Shown here: piece after piece, positions 1 to 5,043 of the stretch
Layout of the letters: each line of letters starts with the position of its first letter
Position numbering within the stretch: position 1 is the stretch's first letter
Source: Kiritimatiellia bacterium
Lineage (GTDB): Bacteria; Verrucomicrobiota; Kiritimatiellia; RFP12; UBA1067
Reading direction: 5' to 3'
DNA length: 6,130 bases
NCBI GenBank assembly: GCA_017648225.1
Contig: JAGCJE010000289.1
Coordinates: 1-6,130, forward strand
Translations under genes and position numbers: made by a program
Notes under the pieces: model-generated
What the model saw: only the letters and a program-made list of their open reading frames with translations
What the model was told of the DNA's origin: nothing
Database searches by the model: none

Positions 1-1
1 G

Positions 2-1405
2 CATACGGCATTGCCGCTCAAATACCGTCCGATGACGTTCGATGATGTCGTCGGGCAGGAACATGTCGTTAAAACTTTGCGCCATGCGATTGAAGCCAAA
101 CGAATTGCCAACGCTTACCTATTTATCGGTCCGCGCGGAATCGGAAAGACGACGCTTTCGCGTATTTTTGCAAAGGCGCTAAATTGCACTTCTCCGAACG
201 GCGTAGAGCCTTGCGGAAAGTGCACAAACTGTCTCGAGATCGCTGCGGGCCGCTCGCTCGATGTTACCGAGCTTGACGCGGCTTCTCACAACAAGGTAGA
301 AGATGTAAAGCCTATTATTGAGGCGGTTGAGTTTAAGCCGACATCGTCGCCCTATAAGATTTTTATCATCGACGAATGTCACATGCTCTCGAATGCGGCG
401 TGGAACGCGCTTTTGAAAACTCTTGAAGAGCCGCCCGCCCACGTGCGGTTTGTCTTCGCGACGACCGAGGGCGATAAGGTTCTTGCGACAATCGTCTCTC
501 GCTGTCAGAGATTTGATTTAAGACGTATTCAGACGAACGATATCGTTTCGCGTCTTTCGTATATTTGTAAAAACGAGAATATCAGTGCCGAGACGGACGC
601 GCTTCTGGCCATCGCGCGCGGAGCCGAGGGCGGTATGCGCGATGCGCTCTCCTCGCTCGATCAGCTCATTTCGTTTACCGGAGAGAAGGTTACCGAAGAT
701 GACGCGCTCGGCGTATTCGGTCTCGTTTCGCGCTCTCAACTCGAGAATCTTGCGGGTGCGATCCTTAAAGGCGATGTTGCGTCAATTCTCACGTCGATCG
801 AGATGTTCGACTCTGCGGGCAAGAACATGCGCCGGTTGGCGGGTGAACTCCTGAAGCACTTCAGAAATCTGGTGGTTCTTCAGGCTTTGGGGCCCGAGTC
901 CAAGTCGCTTGAGGCCACTCCTGAACAGATCGAGACTTTGGTTGAACAGGCCAAGGGCATTGACGCCGGACGGGTTTTCAGAATTTGCGATCAGCTCTCA
1001 GAAATGGAGGATAAGCTTCGCCATGTCCTAAGCGTCAGAACGTTGATTGAAATGACGCTTATCCGTGCGAGCCGTATCGCGACGACCGCGACGATCGAAG
1101 AGCTGATGAAGGCGGTAAGATCGCTCAAGTCTTCGGGAGTAGCGGATTTGCCGGAGATCCGCATCCAAAGCGATCGTCTTGCCGCTGGAGCGTCTCCCGC
1201 GCCCGCAACCGTGCGCGAGAACGCGCCGGAGCCGGTTGCGCAGCCGCCCTCACAGGAGCCCTCACAGGAGACTCCCGCGCCCGCAACCGCATGCTCCAAG
1301 CCTGTTTCGAGCCAGAGGCGTGAGGAGATTTTAAACGACGATAAACTCAATTCAATACTCGCATCGGCTCCGGGTGCGCTGATAAGCGATATAAGAGGGA
1401 GGTAA
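2..1405 (+). CDS. dnaX: DNA polymerase III subunit gamma/tau (clamp-loader ATPase), 5' end cut by window edge
   Basis: This is the motor subunit of the cytoplasmic clamp loader, which opens and loads the beta sliding clamp on primed DNA. Counting from the Leu codon at 11, the protein shows Walker A GPRGIGKT (40-47), a four-Cys zinc module (C59, C68, C71, C74), Walker B IIDEC (119-123), sensor 1 around TTE (151-153), the SRC arginine finger (R164) and a GGMRDA sensor 2 region (207-212). The offset from E. coli DnaX is a constant 5 residues, and the TTG at 11 encodes the conserved Leu before KYRP. The true start therefore lies a few codons left of the window, and the TTG is not the start. Domain III ends near residue 360. 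A Pro/Ala/Gln-rich linker (about 390-435) and a short tail ending in SDIRGR follow. At roughly 470 residues it is close to E. coli gamma (431) and well short of tau (643). No A-run slippery site is visible. The stop codon lies 2 bases before the nfeD start, so the two are probably cotranscribed. Confidence 0.96.
   Translation, partial: HTALPLKYRPMTFDDVVGQEHVVKTLRHAIEAKRIANAYLFIGPRGIGKTTLSRIFAKALNCTSPNGVEPCGKCTNCLEIAAGRSLDVTELDAASHNKVEDVKPIIEAVEFKPTSSPYKIFIIDECHMLSNAAWNALLKTLEEPPAHVRFVFATTEGDKVLATIVSRCQRFDLRRIQTNDIVSRLSYICKNENISAETDALLAIARGAEGGMRDALSSLDQLISFTGEKVTEDDALGVFGLVSRSQLENLAGAILKGDVASILTSIEMFDSAGKNMRRLAGELLKHFRNLVVLQALGPESKSLEATPEQIETLVEQAKGIDAGRVFRICDQLSEMEDKLRHVLSVRTLIEMTLIRASRIATTATIEELMKAVRSLKSSGVADLPEIRIQSDRLAAGASPAPATVRENAPEPVAQPPSQEPSQETPAPATACSKPVSSQRREEILNDDKLNSILASAPGALISDIRGR
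1194..1289 (+). repeat. Direct repeats inside the dnaX linker
   Basis: An 18-bp sequence, CTCCCGCGCCCGCAACCG, occurs identically at 1194-1211 and 1272-1289 and encodes SPAPAT or TPAPAT. Between the copies, a 12-bp unit CCCTCACAGGAG is repeated in tandem at 1247-1258 and 1259-1270 and encodes PSQE twice. Both repeats keep the reading frame (the tandem unit is 12 bp and the two 18-bp copies start 78 bp apart), so changes in copy number would only lengthen or shorten the disordered linker between the ATPase/oligomerisation part and the C-terminal tail of DnaX. Confidence 0.85.
1396..1402 (+). promoter_or_regulatory. Ribosome binding site of the NfeD-like gene, inside the dnaX 3' end
   Basis: AGGGAGG is a near-perfect anti-16S match placed 5 bases before the ATG at 1408. 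It is formed by the last codons of dnaX and touches its TAA stop. Ribosomes ending dnaX would release directly over this site, which suggests coupled translation. Confidence 0.8.
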
Positions 1406-1407
1406 AT

Positions 1408-1848
1408 ATGTTTACAGCTTACTGGATATGGCTTTACATCGGCGCTGCGCTTATGATACTTGAGCTCATTTCGCCCGGTTTTGTAGTTTTCTTTTTTGGC
1501 CTCGCTGCAGCGACCACGGGTGTCTTGACCATGTTCATGGGAGACGCATTTACGATGATGTGGCAGGTTTTGACCTTTGCCGGGTTATCTGTAGTCTATC
1601 TCGTATTTTTGCGCCGCGTCGTAAAGAAGGTGTTCTCGGGCACGGTCGAAACATCCGCATCTAATTTTGAAGATGATTTCCCCGGCAAGATCGCTGTAGT
1701 GACCGAGGATATAAATACGCCTCTTTCAGGGCGAGTTATGCTTGGGGACTCCGAGTGGACTGCAGTCGCGGACACGTCGATCGAAAAAGGAGTTAATGTC
1801 CGTGTTGTCGTTCGTGACAATCTAACGCTTAAAGTTGAGCGGGTTTAG
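1408..1848 (+). CDS. NfeD family membrane protein (short form)
   Basis: This 146-residue protein has the layout of short NfeD proteins: hydrophobic segments at about 4-20, 24-43 and 51-70, a basic RRVVKK stretch just after the last one, then a small soluble beta-rich domain from about 92 to 146. The segment GRVMLGDSEWTAVAD...GVNVRVVVRDNLTLKVE matches the NfeD OB-fold pattern, with a conserved Trp and a closing L-x-V strand. There is no N-terminal ClpP-like protease domain, so this is not the long form. Family members partner SPFH/stomatin proteins in the inner membrane and influence microdomain organisation; the exact job is not settled. The likely partner is the SPFH gene at 3299, but the two are separated by an inverted phosphatase gene. 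It lies directly after dnaX (2-base gap, strong RBS) and is probably read from the dnaX promoter, because no separate promoter is visible. Confidence 0.9.
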   Translation: MFTAYWIWLYIGAALMILELISPGFVVFFFGLAAATTGVLTMFMGDAFTMMWQVLTFAGLSVVYLVFLRRVVKKVFSGTVETSASNFEDDFPGKIAVVTEDINTPLSGRVMLGDSEWTAVADTSIEKGVNVRVVVRDNLTLKVERV

Positions 1849-1874
1849 AAAATAGTGTTTTGACGGTGTTGATC

Positions 1875-1904
1875 ATTGGCGCGGGGAGCTTGCCCCGTGC
1901 CAAT
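1875..1904 (+). terminator. GC-rich hairpin between convergent genes, probable terminator
   Basis: ATTGGCGCGGGG (1875-1886) pairs with CCCCGTGCCAAT (1893-1904) around the loop AGCTTG. All 12 positions pair in the + strand RNA (one G-U), and C1874-G1905 can extend the stem. In the opposite strand the G-U becomes an A-C mismatch, so the fold favours the nfeD transcript. No strong U-run follows on either strand, only a UU-rich stretch (GGTTATTGGTTA), so this may be a weak or factor-assisted terminator. It lies 26 bases after the nfeD stop and 9 bases from the stop of the convergent phosphatase gene. Confidence 0.6.
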
Positions 1905-1913
1905 GGTTATTGG

Positions 1914-3128
1914 TTACGGCTCCAGCATAAGTTTACGGAACTTGGCGATATCTTCGTCGGTGAAGCCAGCTTTCCTTACAAAGTTTTCGGCCCTTTCCAG
2001 AGCGGTTGCGCCCTTGCCGTGCTTTATGAAACTTTTCGGGATGTTGTCGTAAAAACCCTTGTGATTGAAATGATGGCCACGGTTCCAAAAGCCGGTAGCC
2101 TCCCAATCAAGACTGAGATTGTCATCGTTTACTCCAAGAAGCGCAAGAAGTACATAAGTGAGAGTTCCTGTGCGATCCTGTCCGGCATAGCAGTGGACGA
2201 TAAAAGGGTAATTCTCTTCTTCGAGCATCAATTTGAAAATCTGCTTGAATTTTTTTTGGACTCCCTTGTTGTGAATGCCGCCGTAAGCCGCGAATGACGC
2301 ATGAACCCAGTTGACGCCTGATCCGAGCGGGGAATTCGTCATGCATGAGGTTTCCCAGTTGTTTCTGAGATCGATGTCCGTTTTAAAGCCGAGATATTTA
2401 AGCATTTCATCGCGAGTCGATTGGCTTGAACGGGTTTTGCCGCGTTTGGTATCTTTTACGATTCTCTTGTTTTTGTTAGTCTGAGCGGCTTCCCACTCAG
2501 CCTGGCGGCCTAGATCAAACAGCTCCTTCTTTGTGTAGAAGGTCTGCTTAGGATGATCGTTCATCGCAGCCGAGCGATAGATCATTCCCTGTTTGACACG
2601 CTTGCCGTTAAGCCCGATATAACCACCGAGATCGCGTACGTTCGGAACTCCGGGGAATCGGATAATGCGAGGGACGACATCCTCGGTTTTGAAAGTCGAT
2701 GAAACCGTCTCGCCGCCTGCAGCTACTGTCCACTTGTAGCCGGTTGCGATTTTCAGGTTGTCGATATAAGTGAATTTATCTTTAAGCGTCGCCTCGTAAG
2801 CGAGTTTTCCCGTTGCCGCTTCACAAACTTTTACGGTGTATTCTGCGCCGTCTGGCCCGTCCCATTCAAGGCGGGTGGTTTTGGGCCACCAGCTTTTTCG
2901 TTCCTTGCCGTCAACTTTTTCGGCAGGAAGAGCGAGGACGCTTTTACGGTAATCTTTATCACGGAATTTTTCGCGCCTTTCGTCAAGGGGCATCGTGACA
3001 AAAGATTTCTGCGGATCGGTCAGAGTCGGCACAACCGTTCCGTTCGCAGGGGATACGGTTTTGAGCGAAGCGGCAGATGCGCTGAAAATCGTTAATGCTG
3101 AAAGAGAGATTAAGAGCAGATTTTTCAT
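1914..3128 (-). CDS. Exported tyrosine phosphatase, PtpB/LipA-like (Y_phosphatase3 type), with FN3-like N-terminal domain
   Basis: A 404-residue protein that should remove phosphate from phosphotyrosine or related substrates outside the cytoplasm. Residues 1-20 form a signal peptide (Lys, then a hydrophobic core, then SASA before the likely cut), with no lipobox Cys. A fibronectin III-like segment follows at about 78-150 (RLEWDGPDGAEYTVKV; NLKIATGYKWTV). The catalytic part has NVRDLGGY (163-170), DLR (253-255) and the P-loop HCYAGQDRTG (312-321) with nucleophile C313 and R319. Relatives such as Mycobacterium PtpB carry Lys where this protein has Q317. A Lys/Arg-rich stretch at about 200-242 separates the first two motifs. 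An upstream in-frame ATG at 3233 is rejected: it would add 35 residues ahead of a clear signal peptide and lies upstream of the promoter. Start 3128 has an AAGGGTG RBS and a well-placed promoter. The gene stands alone, convergent with nfeD and divergent from the SPFH gene. The true substrate cannot be read from the sequence. Confidence 0.9.
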   Translation of the reverse strand: MKNLLLISLSALTIFSASAASLKTVSPANGTVVPTLTDPQKSFVTMPLDERREKFRDKDYRKSVLALPAEKVDGKERKSWWPKTTRLEWDGPDGAEYTVKVCEAATGKLAYEATLKDKFTYIDNLKIATGYKWTVAAGGETVSSTFKTEDVVPRIIRFPGVPNVRDLGGYIGLNGKRVKQGMIYRSAAMNDHPKQTFYTKKELFDLGRQAEWEAAQTNKNKRIVKDTKRGKTRSSQSTRDEMLKYLGFKTDIDLRNNWETSCMTNSPLGSGVNWVHASFAAYGGIHNKGVQKKFKQIFKLMLEEENYPFIVHCYAGQDRTGTLTYVLLALLGVNDDNLSLDWEATGFWNRGHHFNHKGFYDNIPKSFIKHGKGATALERAENFVRKAGFTDEDIAKFRKLMLEP

Positions 3129-3133
3129 ATTTA

Positions 3134-3140
3134 CACCCTT
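3134..3140 (-). promoter_or_regulatory. Ribosome binding site deciding the phosphatase start
   Basis: On the minus strand AAGGGTG lies 5 bases before the ATG at 3128. Together with the signal peptide that begins at this Met, it fixes the start here and not at the in-frame ATG 105 bases upstream. Confidence 0.7.
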
Positions 3141-3159
3141 GCTGTTATTAAATGTCCTA

Positions 3160-3188
3160 ATGATAGCATTAATCGGCAGACTCGTCAA
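3160..3188 (-). promoter_or_regulatory. Housekeeping-type promoter of the phosphatase gene
   Basis: Minus strand: -35 TTGACG (3188-3183), 17-bp spacer, -10 TATCAT (3165-3160) preceded by TGC, an extended -10. Transcription would start near 3153, giving a leader of about 25 nt that includes the RBS. Confidence 0.75.
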
Positions 3189-3190
3189 TC

Positions 3191-3200
3191 GTTGCTCAAC
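3191..3200. promoter_or_regulatory. Palindrome between two back-to-back promoters, candidate operator
   Basis: GTTGCTCAAC is a perfect inverted repeat (GTTG, CT, CAAC) lying within the 14-bp gap between the -35 boxes of the phosphatase and SPFH promoters. The outer CGTCAAT (3183-3189) and ATTGACG (3203-3209) arms are also inverted, but they are mostly the two -35 boxes themselves. A regulator bound here could affect both genes. The site is short, so chance is possible. Confidence 0.3.
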
Positions 3201-3203
3201 ATA

Positions 3204-3233
3204 TTGACGCAAAAGCATGGTTTGTGGTACCAT
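3204..3233 (+). promoter_or_regulatory. Promoter of the SPFH/paraslipin-comF unit
   Basis: The -35 box is TTGACG (3204-3209), followed by an 18-bp spacer and -10 TACCAT (3228-3233) with an extended TGG just before it. Transcription would start near 3240, giving a leader of about 59 nt before the ATG at 3299. No further promoter is seen before comF. Confidence 0.65.
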
Positions 3234-3269
3234 ACGAAAGAGTTAAGGTCGCATTTCGGTAAATGAGGC

Positions 3270-3298
3270 CGTTGAATGAACAACGAAAGGAAAACCTT
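3270..3298 (+). promoter_or_regulatory. SPFH gene RBS with small flanking hairpins
   Basis: The RBS AAAGGA (3286-3291) sits 7 bases before the ATG at 3299 and decides this start over the in-frame ATG at 3263, which has no comparable site. CGTTG (3270-3274) and CAACG (3281-3285) can form a 5-bp hairpin immediately upstream. AAGG (3287-3290) can pair with CCTT (3295-3298), which would partly hide the RBS. Both stems are short and may have no role. Confidence 0.55.
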
Positions 3299-4243
3299 AT
3301 GATTTCTTTTATGTCCGTATTGGATAACGCCGCTTTGATTTTTGTCGGAATCGTCGCTCTCATCGTTGTAATAGCGATTCTTAAAACCGCTGTCGTAGTT
3401 CCTCAGAAAACGGCCTACATCGTAGAGCGTCTCGGCAAGTATCGCTGCACTCTCGACGCCGGTTTTCATATTCTGCTGCCGTTTTTCGACCGCATCGCAT
3501 ATCGCCATACGCTTAAGGAGCAGGCGATCGACGTGCCGCCCCAGGAATGTATCACGAAGGATAACATCGCCGTGTCGGTCGATGGCATTCTTTATATGCA
3601 GGTGATGGATCCCGCCAAGGCCTCGTACGGAATCGGCAATTATCTTTTCGCGACGACCCAGCTCGCCCAGACGACGATGCGTTCCGAAATGGGCAAGCTT
3701 GATCTCGACCGTAGCTTCGAGGAGCGCACCTCGATTAATGCGGCCGTTGTTGCGGCCGTTGACAAGGCTTCTGACCCGTGGGGGATAAAGGTCACGCGTT
3801 ATGAAATCAAGAACATTACTCCTCCGAGGACGATCCGCGATGCGATGGAAAAGCAGATGCGCGCCGAGCGTGAAAAGCGCGCGATGATCGCCGAGTCCGA
3901 GGGCGAGCGTCAGGCCAAAATCAACCGTGCCGAAGGCGAGAGGCAGGAGGCGATTGCGCTTTCCGAGGGTGAACGCGCCCGCCGCATCAACGAGGCGGAG
4001 GGTCGGGCCAAGGAGATTCTTCTCGTCGCCGAGGCTCAGGCAGCCGGTATAACCAAGGTCGCCGAGGCGATAAACGGCGCCGGGGGACTCGAGTCTGTCA
4101 ATATGCAGCTCGCCCAGCAGTACCTTGCCCAGTTCGGCAATCTCGCGAAGACCAACAATACCATGATCATTCCTTCGAACCTTGCGGATGTCGCGGGCGT
4201 TTTGAAGGCGTGCACTTCAGTCATCAAGAAGGTTGAAGGCTGA
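3299..4243 (+). CDS. SPFH/band 7 membrane protein, paraslipin (QmcA/SLP-2-like)
   Basis: A 314-residue membrane scaffold protein of the stomatin/prohibitin superfamily, expected to oligomerise in the inner membrane. Residues 10-30 form one N-terminal membrane segment. The SPFH domain follows from about 32 to 190, opening with VPQKTAYIVERLGKY and containing TTMRSEMGKLDLDRSFEERT and WGIKVTRYEIKNITPP. A charged coiled coil runs from about 185 to 260 with EGER-type units at 201, 212, 223 and 234, exactly 11 residues apart. The C-terminal NTMIIPSNLADVAGVL segment is typical of paraslipins. Length fits the family (E. coli QmcA is about 305). The ATG at 3299 is chosen over 3263 because of its RBS and because family members begin just before the membrane segment. 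It has its own promoter and overlaps comF by 11 bases. Its usual NfeD partner is about 1.45 kb upstream (1408-1848). Physiological role is inferred from the family only. Confidence 0.94.
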   Translation: MISFMSVLDNAALIFVGIVALIVVIAILKTAVVVPQKTAYIVERLGKYRCTLDAGFHILLPFFDRIAYRHTLKEQAIDVPPQECITKDNIAVSVDGILYMQVMDPAKASYGIGNYLFATTQLAQTTMRSEMGKLDLDRSFEERTSINAAVVAAVDKASDPWGIKVTRYEIKNITPPRTIRDAMEKQMRAEREKRAMIAESEGERQAKINRAEGERQEAIALSEGERARRINEAEGRAKEILLVAEAQAAGITKVAEAINGAGGLESVNMQLAQQYLAQFGNLAKTNNTMIIPSNLADVAGVLKACTSVIKKVEG

Positions 4244-4949
4244 CAGGCTACTTGACGCTGTCTGGCCGCGCAGATGCGAAATATGCGGGGGCTGGGCGGA
4301 CAGGCCGGGGCGGTATATCTGTTCCGCCTGCCTGATGCGCGTTCCTTTTCTCAGTCAGGAGGGTTGCTGCCGGGTATGCGGCAGAAGCGTCGAGAATGCT
4401 ACCGGCGGTTTTGTCTGCGAGGAATGCAGGCGGCTCGGCCCTTTTTATGACGCCGCCGCGAGCGCCGTAATTTTTGAAGACGACGCCCGCGCTCTTTTGC
4501 TTAAATACAAGTCCGGCGAGGGGGTTTGGCTCAAGGACGACTTTGTCGACTGGATCGCGGCCGCTGCGGGAGCGCGGTACGATCTCGCGGCGGTCGATGC
4601 GGTTGTGCCTATGCCGATTACGCTTTTTCACAGAATCGACCGCGGATATAACCAGTGCGTGTATCTGGCGCGTTCGATCGCGAAACGTATCGACAGAGTA
4701 TGCCTCGAGTCCGTCGTGGCAAGGTGCGGCCATCCTAAACGGCAGGCCGGCCTGAGCGAAGAGGAGCGCCGGGAAAACGTCATCGGAACATTCAAGGTCA
4801 TCGACCCGAAATCGGTCCGGGGGCGGACGATTCTTCTGCTCGACGACGTCATGGCGACCGGATCGACGCTTTCGGAGTGCGCTAAAACGCTGAAGGAGGC
4901 GGGAGCCTGGCGCGTTTGGGCGGTGACGCTGGCCCGTTCCGTCCGGTGA
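4233..4949 (+). CDS. comF: ComF family phosphoribosyltransferase-like protein
   Basis: A 238-residue ComF/GntX-type protein, a PRTase-fold family linked to DNA uptake in transformable bacteria but also common in others, where its role is unclear. The N-terminus carries four CxxC pairs for zinc (C15/C18, C30/C33, C46/C49, C62/C65). The PRTase part has VPMPITLFHRIDRGYNQ (125-141), the family's Q-x-x-L...R-x-x-N signature (Q171, L174, R180, N182) and the PRPP-binding loop LLLDDVMATGSTL (201-213). The start is TTG at 4233, inside the SPFH gene. An in-frame stop at 4203-4205 excludes anything earlier by more than 9 codons, no other ATG/GTG/TTG exists before the first Cys pair, and the ComF N-terminus is the right length with this choice. 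AAGAAGG directly abuts the TTG, a poor spacing, so expression likely relies on coupling to SPFH translation. By eye it is richer in GC than its neighbours. Confidence 0.92.
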   Translation: MKADRLLDAVWPRRCEICGGWADRPGRYICSACLMRVPFLSQEGCCRVCGRSVENATGGFVCEECRRLGPFYDAAASAVIFEDDARALLLKYKSGEGVWLKDDFVDWIAAAAGARYDLAAVDAVVPMPITLFHRIDRGYNQCVYLARSIAKRIDRVCLESVVARCGHPKRQAGLSEEERRENVIGTFKVIDPKSVRGRTILLLDDVMATGSTLSECAKTLKEAGAWRVWAVTLARSVR

Positions 4950-4965
4950 TGTGTTTTTGTCAAAG

Positions 4966-4991
4966 TGGCACAGATAGGTCTTTTTGTGCCA
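4966..4991 (+). other. Hairpin downstream of comF, possible terminator
   Basis: TGGCACA (4966-4972) and TGTGCCA (4985-4991) form a perfect 7-bp stem with a 12-nt loop containing a T-run. The U tract lies in the loop rather than after the stem, and AAAATTT follows, so it does not fit a standard intrinsic terminator. It is the only strong inverted repeat in the 94-bp comF-lysS gap, 16 bases after the comF stop. Confidence 0.4.
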
Positions 4992-5007
4992 AAATTTCAG
5001 TAGTCCG

Positions 5008-5035
5008 TAGACGGTAATGATAATTATGATATAAT
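5008..5035 (+). promoter_or_regulatory. lysS promoter with consensus extended -10, predicting a leaderless mRNA
   Basis: The -10 box TATAAT (5030-5035) is a perfect match and is preceded by TGA, an extended -10. A -35-like TAGACG lies at 5008-5013 with a 16-bp spacer. The expected transcription start is about 5042, only 2 bases before the lysS ATG at 5044. Confidence 0.75.
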
Positions 5036-5043
5036 ATTTGGCT

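Noticed and set aside
1080..1405. Programmed -1 frameshift site in dnaX
   Set aside because: No A AAA AAG-type slippery sequence followed by a stem was found, and nfeD begins immediately after the stop.
1860..1890. TTGACG at 1860-1865 as a promoter -35 box
   Set aside because: No -10-like hexamer occurs 16-18 bp downstream, where the GC-rich hairpin lies.
1860..2297. 145-codon plus-strand frame starting at TTG 1860
   Set aside because: It overlaps the phosphatase gene in antisense, including its catalytic P-loop region, runs through the hairpin and has no convincing protein family features.
3129..3233. Upstream extension of the phosphatase to an ATG at 3233
   Set aside because: It would place 35 polar residues before an obvious signal peptide and would cover the predicted promoter. 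The RBS supports 3128.
3263..3298. Upstream ATG for the SPFH gene
   Set aside because: It adds 12 polar residues not expected before the membrane segment and lacks a good RBS. AAAGGA at 3286-3291 fits 3299.
4248..4733. 161-codon minus-strand frame
   Set aside because: It is antisense to comF, whose zinc and PRPP motifs are clear, and has no RBS, promoter or recognisable domain.
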